Assembly: GCA_045532455.1 (NCBI GenBank)
Contig: JAZSFX010000046.1
Span: 1 to 43,447 of the forward strand
Source of the DNA: Ornithomonoglobus_A sp045532455
GTDB taxonomy: Bacteria; Bacillota; Clostridia; UBA1381
Length of the DNA stretch: 43,447 nt
Direction: 5' to 3'
Under the pieces are notes generated by a model. The model was not told the origin of the DNA and searched no databases. It was given only the letters and a program-made list of their open reading frames with translations. Shown in pieces: positions 1 to 7,901 of this stretch (its first letter is position 1; each line of letters starts with the position of its first letter). Made by a program: the position numbers and the translations under genes.

Positions 1-716
1 CGTGTTGTATTTGAGTTTTCTGCTCTGAAGGTCGGTCCGAATGTATATACGTTTCGAAATGCCATACAGTATGTTTCGACATTAAGCTGACCACTTACTG
101 TCAGGTTTGCGCTCTTGCCGAAGAAGTCCTTGCTATAATCAACATTTCCGTTTTCGTCTTTTGGCATATTTTCAAAATCAAGTGTTGAAACCTTGAACAT
201 TTCGCCTGCACCCTCACAGTCGCTTGCGGTTATAATTGGCGTATGAACGTATACAAAGCCTCTTTCCTGGAAGAACTGATGGATTGCATACGCAATAACA
301 GAACGCATACGAAATACTGCCGCAAATGTGTTTGTTCGAGGTCTCAAATGCGAGATTGTACGCAAATATTCAAAGGTATGGCGTTTTTTCTGCAGTGGAT
401 AATCGGGGGTTGATTCTCCCTCTATTATTACGTCGTCTGCTTTTAGCTCAAATGGTTGTTGTGCTTCGGGAGTCATAACAAGTACACCTGTTGCAGTAAT
501 TGACGCACCAACATTAAGCTTTGAAACCTCTGTGAAGTTACTAAGCTTATCTGCCTCAATTATGATTTGCAGGTTTTTGAAGAACGAACCGTCGTTAAGC
601 TCAACAAAGCCAAAGTTTTTTGATACTCTTATTGTTCTTATCCAGCCTGAAACTGTTATTGCCTGGTTTGCAAACTCCTCAGGTGTTCTGAAAAGCTTTT
701 TTACTACTGTGTTCAT
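1..716 (-). CDS. asnS: Asparagine--tRNA ligase, N-terminal part (3' end outside window)
   Basis: This cytoplasmic class IIb aminoacyl-tRNA synthetase charges tRNA-Asn with asparagine. About 238 N-terminal residues are visible. The OB-fold anticodon-binding domain comes first (VSGWIRTIRVSKNFGFVELNDG), followed by the entry to the catalytic core: the motif 1 region around HLRPRT, the FFQERGFVYVHTPIITASDCEGAGEMF block typical of AsnRS, and GQLNVETYC. The start is an ATG at 714-716 with a purine-rich GGAGGAAAC ribosome site just upstream. It lies 20 bases after asnA, so asparagine synthesis and tRNA charging share a transcript. The C-terminal motif 2 and 3 regions are off the window. Identification is by strong family resemblance. 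Confidence 0.95.
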   Translation of the reverse strand, partial: MNTVVKKLFRTPEEFANQAITVSGWIRTIRVSKNFGFVELNDGSFFKNLQIIIEADKLSNFTEVSKLNVGASITATGVLVMTPEAQQPFELKADDVIIEGESTPDYPLQKKRHTFEYLRTISHLRPRTNTFAAVFRMRSVIAYAIHQFFQERGFVYVHTPIITASDCEGAGEMFKVSTLDFENMPKDENGNVDYSKDFFGKSANLTVSGQLNVETYCMAFRNVYTFGPTFRAENSNTT

Positions 717-736
717 TGTATTTGTTTCCTCCTAAA

Positions 737-1744
737 TTATATAAGTGTAATTTTAGCACTTTTACATTTTTCTATTTGTTCCTGCGGCCATACTGACGCG
801 TGTACTTCGCCGATATGCGCCTTGTTAAGCATAAGCATACAAAGTCTTGACTGACCTATTCCGCCGCCAATTGTATACGGAAGTTTCTTTTCTAAAATCA
901 TTTTGTGGAATTCCATTGAGAGTCTGTCCTCGCAATTTGCCATTTCACACTGTCTTTTTAGAGTATCCTCGTCAACTCTTATACCCATACTTGAAAGCAC
1001 AAACGATATAACCAAAAGCGGATAGTATACTAAAATATCCCCGTTAAGCTCCCAATCATCATAGTCAGGCGCTCTGCCATCGTGCTTTTCGCCTGAGTTA
1101 AGAGTTTTACCTATCTGCATTAGGAATACTGCTTTCTTTTCTCTTAACAGTGCATTTTCTCTTTCCTTTGGTGTGAGGTGGGGATACATATCCTCAAGCT
1201 CTTGTGTAGTAACAAAGGTTATTTCATCGGGGAATACTGTTTCTATTCCGTCGAATTTCTTGCACAAAATTGAACTTGTAGAAACTATTGCACCGTAAAT
1301 TTTATTAACAACGTCAACAAGAGTTTCCATTGTTCTCTGGCTTTTGTCGATAACAAGCTCCCAATCCCATTGGTCAACGTAAATTGAGTGGAGGTTATCT
1401 ACCTCCTCATCACGTCTTATGGCATTCATATCGGTATACAAGCCCTCGCCTACTCCAAAATCGTATTTACCTAAGGAGTATCTTTTCCACTTTGCAAGAG
1501 AGTGGACAATTTCGAGATTTTCTTTGCATACATGCGGTGCATCAAATGACACCGGTCTTTCTACACCACTTAGATTATCGTTTAAGCCTGTGCTTGGATT
1601 TACAAACATAGGTGCCGAAATACGTTGCAGATTAAGTGCAGTTTTTAATTCGTTCTGGAATGTATCCTTAATGAACTTAATTGCCAACTCGGTTGTACGA
1701 CTATCGAGCTTTGATTTATAGTTCTCGGGTAAAATCAGTGCCAT
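737..1744 (-). CDS. asnA: Aspartate--ammonia ligase (asparagine synthetase A)
   Basis: AsnA makes asparagine from aspartate, ammonia and ATP, releasing AMP and PPi; it is a class II synthetase fold related to AspRS. The 335-residue length is normal for the family. Diagnostic stretches are the N-terminal LPENYKSKLDSRTTELAIKFIK region, RISAPMFV, the VERPVSFD block, WKRYSLGKY, GLYTDMNAIRRDE, the DQWDWE segment and the C-terminal GGGIGQSRLCMLML motif that ends in HIGEVHASVWP. The ATG start follows a GGGAG ribosome site that lies within the end of the upstream ynzC-like gene, one base away. No T-box fits in the short leader, although asnA genes of many Firmicutes carry one. Confidence 0.96.
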   Translation of the reverse strand: MALILPENYKSKLDSRTTELAIKFIKDTFQNELKTALNLQRISAPMFVNPSTGLNDNLSGVERPVSFDAPHVCKENLEIVHSLAKWKRYSLGKYDFGVGEGLYTDMNAIRRDEEVDNLHSIYVDQWDWELVIDKSQRTMETLVDVVNKIYGAIVSTSSILCKKFDGIETVFPDEITFVTTQELEDMYPHLTPKERENALLREKKAVFLMQIGKTLNSGEKHDGRAPDYDDWELNGDILVYYPLLVISFVLSSMGIRVDEDTLKRQCEMANCEDRLSMEFHKMILEKKLPYTIGGGIGQSRLCMLMLNKAHIGEVHASVWPQEQIEKCKSAKITLI

Positions 1745-1745
1745 A

Positions 1746-1928
1746 TTATTTATCTCCCTTTCCGTCTACTATTTCTATATTTTCTAAAGTAGCTCTAAAA
1801 TTACTTTTTATTGCTTCTATATATTCTTTTCTAAGTTCTGCCTGTTCTTGTTTTTCCAACTCGGTAAGGCCCTCGTTTCTTGACTTTCTTGCCAATTCGT
1901 TTATACGGTCTATTTTTTCCTTAATCAA
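1746..1928 (-). CDS. UPF0291/DUF896 (YnzC-like) small protein
   Basis: This 60-residue protein has the compact helical pattern of the YnzC/DUF896 family: RINELARKSRNEGLTELEKQEQAELRKEYI, predicted to form a two-helix hairpin. The Bacillus relatives are SOS-linked or of unknown function, so no activity is assigned. It starts with TTG at 1926-1928, eight bases after a strong AGGAGG, and is the first gene of the asnA-asnS transcript. No transmembrane segment or cysteine is present. Family assignment is confident; the role and the reason for its link to asparagine metabolism are unknown. Confidence 0.85.
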   Translation of the reverse strand: MIKEKIDRINELARKSRNEGLTELEKQEQAELRKEYIEAIKSNFRATLENIEIVDGKGDK

Positions 1929-1976
1929 GGTTATACCTCCTGCTTATGTTTGAAACTTCATTAATATCCACTATAT

Positions 1977-2005
1977 ATAATACATCATTTTTTGGAAAAT
2001 TGCAA
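1977..2005 (-). promoter_or_regulatory. SigA-type promoter for the ynzC-like/asnA/asnS operon
   Basis: On the minus strand TTGCAA (2000-2005) and TATTAT (1977-1982) are separated by 17 bases. The predicted leader is only about 40 nt, too short for a T-box. Confidence 0.6.
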
Positions 2006-2075
2006 TAGGTACAGGCTCTTTTTTTCAAAAAAATCATAATATACATTAACAATCAAGGAAAGGAGGCACGTCAAA

Positions 2076-2198
2076 ATGGGTGAATGTTGTGAAAACAGAA
2101 TGTCTACATGCGGCCGCAACAATGGTTGTAACTTCGATTTAGATATGGTTCTTTGGGTTCTTATCATAATCGTTATTGTTACATGTGTATGTGATTAA
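2076..2198 (+). CDS. Small Cys-rich single-pass membrane peptide (40 aa), unknown function
   Basis: This short open frame has an excellent AAGGAAAGGAGG ribosome site eight to ten bases before its ATG and is followed at once by a terminator, which makes it a believable gene. The peptide has a hydrophilic N-terminal part with four cysteines (positions 4, 5, 12, 18), an acidic FDLD patch, then a hydrophobic helix of about 15 residues (VLWVLIIIVIVTCV) and a final Cys-X-Asp. It is encoded on the opposite strand from its neighbours. Many spore formers carry similar tiny one-helix proteins, some of them spore-associated, but I cannot place it in a named family. Confidence 0.65.
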   Translation: MGECCENRMSTCGRNNGCNFDLDMVLWVLIIIVIVTCVCD

Positions 2199-2212
2199 TA
2201 GCTAAATAAAAG

Positions 2213-2248
2213 AGAATGCGCGGTATATTTTTACCACGCATTCTTTTT
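2213..2248. terminator. Intrinsic terminator between convergent genes
   Basis: An 8-bp stem AGAATGCG/CGCATTCT (2213-2220 with 2237-2244), extended by GGTA/TACC inside, ends in a T-run. It can serve the small plus-strand gene and the activase gene arriving on the minus strand. Confidence 0.8.
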
Positions 2249-2251
2249 ATT

Positions 2252-3049
2252 TTAACCACCTATTTGCACCTGTAAATTTGGTGCGGCATTTTGTGCTGCT
2301 TTTAGCAGCTTTTCGACATATTCGTTTGTCATAGGCTCTATGTGCCTCATAAGATATTCTCTGTTTAAACCCTCATACTTACCCTGTCCCAAACGGTGAT
2401 ATGGCAAAAGGTGAAGTCTTTTAACTCCCTTTAGGCTTTGCGCAAAACGCGCAATATCACTTATTTCCTCAGGCGTGTGATTAAATGTAGGAATAACAGG
2501 CACCCTTATGGTTAAGTCTACCATTCCCGACTCTGCAATTTTTTTGGCATTTTCCAAAATACGCTCGTTAGGTTGTGTGGTAAACTCCTTATGCTTTGCA
2601 CTGTCCATATGCTTTATATCCATAAGAACATAGTCAAGATAAGGCAAATACCGTTCAATTACCTCCCACTTTGCAATGGCAGTAGTTTCTATTGCAGTAT
2701 TTATACCAAAATCCTTGCACGCTTTTAACAAGCCTATTGCAAATTCAGGCTGAAGCAGCGATTCACCACCCGAAAGTGTCATACCGCCGCCGCTTCTCTG
2801 ATAATAAAAGCTATCCTTACGAACAATATCCATAACTTCTGCAACGGTTACGTCCTTACCCATTACCTTTTCTTTACCGTTGAACATCATTGTTTCGATA
2901 TCAAAGCTCTGGGATTCGGGATTACAACACCATTTGCATCTTAGCGCACAACCCTTTAAAAACACAATAGTTCTTATTCCGGGTCCGTCATGTATGGAGT
3001 ATTTTTGTATGTCAAAAATTCTGCCTTTTGTATCGTAATAATCCAACAA
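2252..3049 (-). CDS. Glycyl radical enzyme activase (radical SAM, PflA family)
   Basis: This radical SAM enzyme installs the glycyl radical on the dehydratase encoded just upstream in the same operon. The cluster-binding motif CALRCKWC (C-X3-C-X2-C, about residues 34-41) is followed by CNPES, the SGGE(S) SAM-binding motif around residue 94, and DIKHMD around residue 144, all typical of PflA-type activases. The protein is short (265 aa) and lacks the extra ferredoxin-like insert with additional [4Fe-4S] clusters found in many activases of dehydratase-type glycyl radical enzymes; no cysteine appears between CNPES and VTVAEV. The start is TTG at 3047-3049, after a GAGGAG that overlaps the upstream stop. 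The partner is inferred from the 15-base spacing. Confidence 0.9.
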   Translation of the reverse strand: MLDYYDTKGRIFDIQKYSIHDGPGIRTIVFLKGCALRCKWCCNPESQSFDIETMMFNGKEKVMGKDVTVAEVMDIVRKDSFYYQRSGGGMTLSGGESLLQPEFAIGLLKACKDFGINTAIETTAIAKWEVIERYLPYLDYVLMDIKHMDSAKHKEFTTQPNERILENAKKIAESGMVDLTIRVPVIPTFNHTPEEISDIARFAQSLKGVKRLHLLPYHRLGQGKYEGLNREYLMRHIEPMTNEYVEKLLKAAQNAAPNLQVQIGG

Positions 3050-3064
3050 TTTATTTTCTCCTCA

Positions 3065-5596
3065 TCAGCAACCAAAAGTCTGCTCTGTTCTATTAATTAT
3101 ATCGTCCTGAAGTGAACGCGAAAGTGTTGTAAACAACGCACTGTACCCTGCAACTCTTACAACAAGAGATTTGTAGTTTTCGGGGTGCTTTTGCGCATCT
3201 AAAAGTGTATCACGGCTGACAACGTTAAATTGCATATGCATACCCTTTTGGTCGAAGAATGCTCTTATGTATGATGCAAAGTTCTGCAAACCCTCTACAC
3301 CGCTTAGCGCTGACGGATGGAACTTCTGGTTATACAAAGTACCGTTCGAAGCAATACCGTGGTCTAACTTTGCAACTGAGTTTGCCGCAGCTGTCGGGCC
3401 TAATTTGTCGTAACCGCTTCTTGGACCTACACCGTCTGCAAGAGGTGTGTTTGCAAGTCTGCCATCAGGTGTTGCACCTGTCTGCTCACCTAGCGGTACG
3501 TTTGCCGAAACAGGATACAAGCCTGCATGGAATATACCACCTCTTGGGTTCTTATACTTTTCGAGTTCTCTTGTGTAGATATATGCAACCTCTCTTGCAA
3601 GCATATCAACTTCTTCGACGTCGTTTCCGTATTTGTCAACGCCATCTATCAGTTGACGCAGTTTATCGTAACTGTTCTTTTTAGCTTTATCAGTTTCACC
3701 GGCAAGGAACATTTTACAGATTTCCTCTACTGTGTTGGTATCAACCTTTTTGCCCATCTTAACAAGGTTATCTACAACCTCTTTTGTTGCAGCGGTTGCT
3801 GCTTTTGGTGTTAAGCCCTCGCCATAGTTATTTAGCATTGCATTCTTAAAGTCTGCAAGTGTTGCTATCTTTTCGTCAAATACAAGTTTTTTGATTGCAT
3901 AAAGACCGTCTGCCATATTTGCTATACCAAAGCCCTGAGGACCTGTGAAGTTATAAATTGCTCCACCCTCTTGTGAGCTCTTTCCGCGCTTTATACAATC
4001 GTTAATCATACTTGAAAGATATGGTAGCGGTGCTCTTTCGGCATGGGCTACGTCTATTGCATTATTTGAATTTACCATAAGACGAATCATGTAGTGCATT
4101 TGAATTGTGTATGCTCTCATAACTTCTTCAAATGTCTTGAACTCGGTAACTTCGCCTGTTCTTGGACCTACCTGAACGCCCTTGTCCATACCGTTTGTGA
4201 ATACAAGCTCAATAGGACGACACATATTAAAGAATGCCGCATCGTGCCAGCCCTCTGTCTTGGCGCGAACCTGAGGCTCAACACAACCTATTATGTTGTA
4301 ATCTCTTGCATCTTCAAGAGAAAGACCTCTGCTCATCAGGGCAGGGATAATTACCTCGTCGTTGTAGTATGCAGGCAGACCTATTCCCGTTCTTGTAAGC
4401 TCTGCACACTTAATCAAAAATTCGTTAGGGGTTCCGTTCCATACTCTTACAGAGAATGACGGTGATGGCAAAAGTGTGTGCATTGATGCCTGTATACACA
4501 TAAACGACAAGTCGTTTGTAGCATCTCTACCCTCTCTATCCTGACCGCCTGCACACAGGTTCTGGAACATACTGTATCCGGCAAATCCCTCTGCTGATGC
4601 TGAGTCTCTTACTTTACTCAAATCATTTAACTTAACCCATACACAATCCAAAAGCTCTTGCGCAAACTCTCTTGTTATTGCGCCCTTTTCTATGTCAGCT
4701 TTATAGTATGGGTACATATATTGGTCGAAACGTCCTGGTGATATTGAGTGTCCGCTTGACTCTGTTTGTATAAGCATTTGAACAAACCAGAATGACTGAC
4801 AAGCCTCGTGGAATGATTTTGCACCATTCTCGGGCACGTTAGCACAGTTTTGTGAAATTGTTAAAAGTTCTTGCTTTCTTGTAGCGTCTGTTTCTTTTTG
4901 TGCCATTTCGCGTGCAAGAGCGGCATATCTCTTTGCATAATCAATAGCAGCCTGGCTTGTGATTATAACAGACTCAAGAAATTCGTGCTTTTTAGAATAA
5001 TCAGGTGCATATATGTCCATTGAGGCAAGCTCTTTTGCTGCCTCTGCTATTATACCTTTATATCCGATTTTAAGTACTTTATCGTAATCAACTGTAACAT
5101 GGCCCACACCGTTATAGAAATAGTTACCTGGTGTAAAAATGTTATGTTCAATAGCTAGGATTGCCTCAGGTGCCATATAAGAAGTAGCAAGCTCGCTTGT
5201 GGTTTTACCCTTCCAATACTCGCCAACCTCTTTTAAGATTTTTTTGCTTTCTTCGCTTATGTAGAATGGGTCAGCATCACGATTTTCGATAGTATCGAAC
5301 TCGGTTTCGAGCCACTCATACGAAAACTCGGGAAATGTCTGACAACTTCTTGGGCGCTTTGTTGCACTACCTACAACAAGCTCATAATCTCTTATTATAA
5401 TCGGAATATTTTCGAGTATATGCTTAAACGCCAAAGCACGTCTTTTTATCATAGGCTCAGATTCTGTTTGCTTATAGCTTTCGGTAAGCAGAACTGCTCT
5501 GTCAGTTTCAATTTGCGGAGTTGCAGAAAATGTGTTTTCAATCAACTTTTTTATTCTTTCCGTCATTGGAATATCAGTTGTGTTAAAAGTTTTCAT
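3065..5596 (-). CDS. Glycyl radical diol dehydratase (likely B12-independent 1,2-propanediol dehydratase)
   Basis: This 843-residue cytoplasmic glycyl radical enzyme ends with the radical loop RVAGYSA (Gly817) and has the thiyl Cys438 in GCVEP with Glu440. Substrate residues seen here match the glycerol/propanediol dehydratase pattern: Asn158 and His166 (N-X7-H), His283-Ser284 in GHSIS, and Asp452 fourteen residues after the cysteine, equivalent to Asn156, His164, His281 and Asp447 of Clostridium butyricum glycerol dehydratase. Hydroxyproline dehydratase has Phe where Asn158 lies. The expected reaction is 1,2-propanediol to propanal, or glycerol to 3-hydroxypropanal. The start chosen is the ATG at 5594-5596 after AAAGGGG; an upstream in-frame ATG would sit in the leader. 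No microcompartment genes are nearby. Rhamnulokinase at 12736-14226 supports propanediol as substrate, by inference. Confidence 0.78.
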   Translation of the reverse strand: MKTFNTTDIPMTERIKKLIENTFSATPQIETDRAVLLTESYKQTESEPMIKRRALAFKHILENIPIIIRDYELVVGSATKRPRSCQTFPEFSYEWLETEFDTIENRDADPFYISEESKKILKEVGEYWKGKTTSELATSYMAPEAILAIEHNIFTPGNYFYNGVGHVTVDYDKVLKIGYKGIIAEAAKELASMDIYAPDYSKKHEFLESVIITSQAAIDYAKRYAALAREMAQKETDATRKQELLTISQNCANVPENGAKSFHEACQSFWFVQMLIQTESSGHSISPGRFDQYMYPYYKADIEKGAITREFAQELLDCVWVKLNDLSKVRDSASAEGFAGYSMFQNLCAGGQDREGRDATNDLSFMCIQASMHTLLPSPSFSVRVWNGTPNEFLIKCAELTRTGIGLPAYYNDEVIIPALMSRGLSLEDARDYNIIGCVEPQVRAKTEGWHDAAFFNMCRPIELVFTNGMDKGVQVGPRTGEVTEFKTFEEVMRAYTIQMHYMIRLMVNSNNAIDVAHAERAPLPYLSSMINDCIKRGKSSQEGGAIYNFTGPQGFGIANMADGLYAIKKLVFDEKIATLADFKNAMLNNYGEGLTPKAATAATKEVVDNLVKMGKKVDTNTVEEICKMFLAGETDKAKKNSYDKLRQLIDGVDKYGNDVEEVDMLAREVAYIYTRELEKYKNPRGGIFHAGLYPVSANVPLGEQTGATPDGRLANTPLADGVGPRSGYDKLGPTAAANSVAKLDHGIASNGTLYNQKFHPSALSGVEGLQNFASYIRAFFDQKGMHMQFNVVSRDTLLDAQKHPENYKSLVVRVAGYSALFTTLSRSLQDDIINRTEQTFGC

Positions 5597-5688
5597 AGCT
5601 ATTCCCCTTTGTTTTTTATATTTAAAATTTTGTTTTGTTTTCTTTGTTTTTTGGTTTTTTACATTATAAAAACACTTTCTCACTAAAC

Positions 5689-5717
5689 ATTATAACACAC
5701 CTTTTAAATTAAATCAA
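5689..5717 (-). promoter_or_regulatory. SigA-type promoter for the glycyl radical dehydratase
   Basis: Minus-strand TTGATT (5712-5717) and TATAAT (5689-5694) are 17 bases apart. The predicted leader is about 85 nt and AT-rich. Confidence 0.7.
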
Positions 5718-5777
5718 TAGTTTTTTCAAAAAAATCACAAGAAAAACCAAGAAAAAAAAAGATGAATTTAACAAGTA

Positions 5778-5876
5778 TAGGGTTTCGTCAACCGACGAAA
5801 CCCTACCTCACCTATTCACCATTCACTATTACCTTTTCACTTGTTCATTCAATAAATTCTTTATTGAATGAACATA
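5778..5876. repeat. Intergenic repeat cluster: two long inverted repeats and TTCAC-type short repeats
   Basis: A perfect 12-bp stem TAGGGTTTCGTC with loop AACC lies at 5778-5805. Next comes a tract of degenerate TTCAC/CACC heptamer-like units (about 5806-5840), then a 14-bp inverted repeat TGTTCATTCAATAA (5842-5855 with 5861-5874) that overlaps the queA stop. One or both hairpins may end queA transcription on the minus strand; a T-rich tract lies about 20 bases beyond the first hairpin. The composition resembles dispersed intergenic repeats. Confidence 0.6.
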
Positions 5877-6886
5877 GCATCGCCAAATGAGAAAAATCTG
5901 TATTTTTCTTCTACAGCTCTTTCGTATGCCATTAAAACATTTTCTTTGCCTGCAAAAGCTGATACAAGCATTATAAGTGTAGATTCGGGCAGATGGAAGT
6001 TTGTTATGAGTGCATCGACAACCCTTAATTCCTTACCTGGATATATAAAAATATCTGTCCAGCCTGTGTCTGCACTGATTTTCTCGCCCGATAGTCCTGC
6101 AGTTTCTAAGACTCTTGTTGCAGTTGTACCTACAGAAATAACTCTTTTGCCTTTTCTTTTTGTATCGTTTACAAGGTCAGCAACATCCCCAGGGAGTATG
6201 TAGAATTCCGAGTGCATTTTATGGTCGTTTACATCTTCCACTTTAACAGGTCGGAATGTACCAAGTCCCACATGAAGCGTTACAAAGCCGATATTAATAC
6301 CCTTATCCTTTATTTTCTGCATAAGCTCGGGCGTGAAATGCAAGCCTGCAGTAGGCGCGGCGGCAGAGCCGGGATTTTTTGCATATACTGTCTGGTATCT
6401 GTTTTTATCCTCTAATTTTTGTGTTATATACGGAGGGATTGGCATTTCGCCAAGTCTGTCGAGAACTTCTTCGAATACTCCCTCATATTCAAATTTCACA
6501 AGACGGTTGCCCTCGTTTACTATATCTATAACTTCTGCTCTCAGCTCTCCGTTACCGAATACAAATCTTGCACCTGGTTTTGCTTTTTTACCTGGTTTTA
6601 AGATAACCTCCCAAGTATCGAGGCTATGCTTATGCAAAAGCAAAAATTCAATAGCACCGCCTGTACCCTCTTTTTCGCCATATAGTCTTGCAGGAAGTAC
6701 TTTTGTATCGTTTAAAATAAGAGTGTCGCCCTCATTAAGATAATCAATAATATCATAAAAATGCTTATGCTTGATTTCACCCGTATTTTTATCTAAAACC
6801 ATAAGCCGTGATGAACTCCTGTCCTTTAGCGGTGTCTGTGCAATAAGCTCCCCGGGTAAATCATAGTAGAAATCAGATGTTTTCAC
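5861..6886 (-). CDS. queA: tRNA preQ1(34) S-adenosylmethionine ribosyltransferase-isomerase
   Basis: QueA transfers and isomerises the ribosyl group of SAM onto 7-aminomethyl-7-deazaguanine at tRNA position 34, giving epoxyqueuosine. The 341-residue length is normal. Characteristic blocks are the N-terminal FYYDLPGELIAQTPLKDRSSSRLMV, LILNDTKVLPARL, GGAIEFLLL, the AAPTAGLHFT motif, HVGLGTFRPV, and the C-terminal LITNFHLPESTLIMLVSAFAG. The start is GTG at 6884-6886, six bases after GGAGG. It lies 16 bases after the third M42 gene and is the last gene of that operon. No other queuosine gene is present in the window. Confidence 0.97.
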   Translation of the reverse strand: MKTSDFYYDLPGELIAQTPLKDRSSSRLMVLDKNTGEIKHKHFYDIIDYLNEGDTLILNDTKVLPARLYGEKEGTGGAIEFLLLHKHSLDTWEVILKPGKKAKPGARFVFGNGELRAEVIDIVNEGNRLVKFEYEGVFEEVLDRLGEMPIPPYITQKLEDKNRYQTVYAKNPGSAAAPTAGLHFTPELMQKIKDKGINIGFVTLHVGLGTFRPVKVEDVNDHKMHSEFYILPGDVADLVNDTKRKGKRVISVGTTATRVLETAGLSGEKISADTGWTDIFIYPGKELRVVDALITNFHLPESTLIMLVSAFAGKENVLMAYERAVEEKYRFFSFGDAMFIQ

Positions 6887-6902
6887 TTTCTTCCTCCGTT
6901 AT

Positions 6903-7877
6903 TTATAATTTTTCCAATACTGCTTTTAAAAGGTCTGTACAGTTTTTAACATCGTTTATATTAATCATTTCTGACGGTGAGTGAATATGTCTTGTGGGGA
7001 CAGATATTCCGCCCGTTTTTACTCCGCCTCTTGAAAGATGCATTGCACCTGCGTCTGTTCCTCCGTCTGTCATAATTTCGAGCTGATAAGGTATATTATT
7101 TTCCTTTGCCGCCTCAACCATCAACGAGCGCACGTAGGCATCACACAAGACAGAACGGTCCATAACCTTTATTGCAGCACCCTTACCTAGCTTAACACTG
7201 TTTTGCGGTGCCTGGGGATAGTCGCCCGTGTCTGTAACATCTACTGCAATGGCATAGTCAGGTGAAATATCAAACGTTGCCACCTTTGCACCCCTTAAGC
7301 CGACTTCTTCCTGAGTTGAAAAGACGAAATATAAATCATTGTCAGTTTTTGTGTCCCTCATGGCTTTTAAGAGAATATAACAACCTACTCTGTTATCGAG
7401 TGCTTTTGATACAACAACGTCTCCATTTACATAAAAATCACCCACAAAAGCCGCCATATCTCCTATATTTACATATCTTTTTGTTTCTTCTTCATTTTTT
7501 GTACCTATGTCTATAAAAAGCTTTGATATTTGCGCCTTTTTTTCAAAATCTTCTTCCTCGCAGCCTATAACTCCCACTACTCCGTTTTTAAAACGCACTC
7601 TGCGTCCTATAAGTTGTTTTGTGTATAATCCGCCTATATTGGAAAAACGGATAAATCCCTCTTTTTCTATAAAAGAAACAATTATACCGATTTCGTCCAT
7701 ATGGGCACTTATCATTATCTTTTTACCGTTGCCTTTTTTGCGAGCAATAAGATTACCCATTGCGTCGGTTTCTACTTCGTCGCAATATTCTTTTGCATTT
7801 TCGTATATTAAATTGCTTATTTGTGTTTCAGTTCCCGATACACCATCGGTCTGTGTTAGGTTTTTTAATAGTTCCAT
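6903..7877 (-). CDS. M42 family metallo-aminopeptidase (copy 1 of 3)
   Basis: This M42 (TET/glutamyl aminopeptidase-like) peptidase of 324 residues probably trims N-terminal residues from cytoplasmic peptides in a large oligomer. All expected dimetal and catalytic residues are visible: His59 in SAHMDEIG, Asp161 in KALDNR, the general base Glu190 and ligand Glu191 in QEEVG, Asp213 in AVDVTD, and a His in HIHSP near residue 299. The ATG start has AAAGGATA upstream. It is the last of three tandem paralogues encoded on the minus strand and is 24 bases from copy 2. Substrate preference cannot be read from sequence; the family also includes proteins once annotated as endoglucanase CelM. Confidence 0.92.
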   Translation of the reverse strand: MELLKNLTQTDGVSGTETQISNLIYENAKEYCDEVETDAMGNLIARKKGNGKKIMISAHMDEIGIIVSFIEKEGFIRFSNIGGLYTKQLIGRRVRFKNGVVGVIGCEEEDFEKKAQISKLFIDIGTKNEEETKRYVNIGDMAAFVGDFYVNGDVVVSKALDNRVGCYILLKAMRDTKTDNDLYFVFSTQEEVGLRGAKVATFDISPDYAIAVDVTDTGDYPQAPQNSVKLGKGAAIKVMDRSVLCDAYVRSLMVEAAKENNIPYQLEIMTDGGTDAGAMHLSRGGVKTGGISVPTRHIHSPSEMININDVKNCTDLLKAVLEKL

Positions 7878-7901
7878 TACTTATATATCCTTTCGAAATT
7901 A

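Noticed and set aside
1929..2075. T-box leader for asnA/asnS
   Set aside because: The promoter at 1977-2005 leaves a leader of about 40 nt, too short for a T-box, and no T-box sequence or terminator is visible.
3259..3684. Open frame on the plus strand opposite the glycyl radical enzyme
   Set aside because: It lies wholly within a strongly conserved gene on the other strand, has no ribosome site and shows no protein-like composition. The same holds for other long antisense frames, such as 6333-6743, 7507-7956 and 20909-21289.
3065..5596. Trans-4-hydroxyproline dehydratase, choline TMA-lyase or pyruvate formate-lyase
   Set aside because: PFL has a Cys-Cys active site and a different glycine loop. 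The Asn158, His166, His283 and Asp452 set fits glycerol/propanediol dehydratase; hydroxyproline dehydratase has Phe at the Asn158 position. No proC or cut genes are near.
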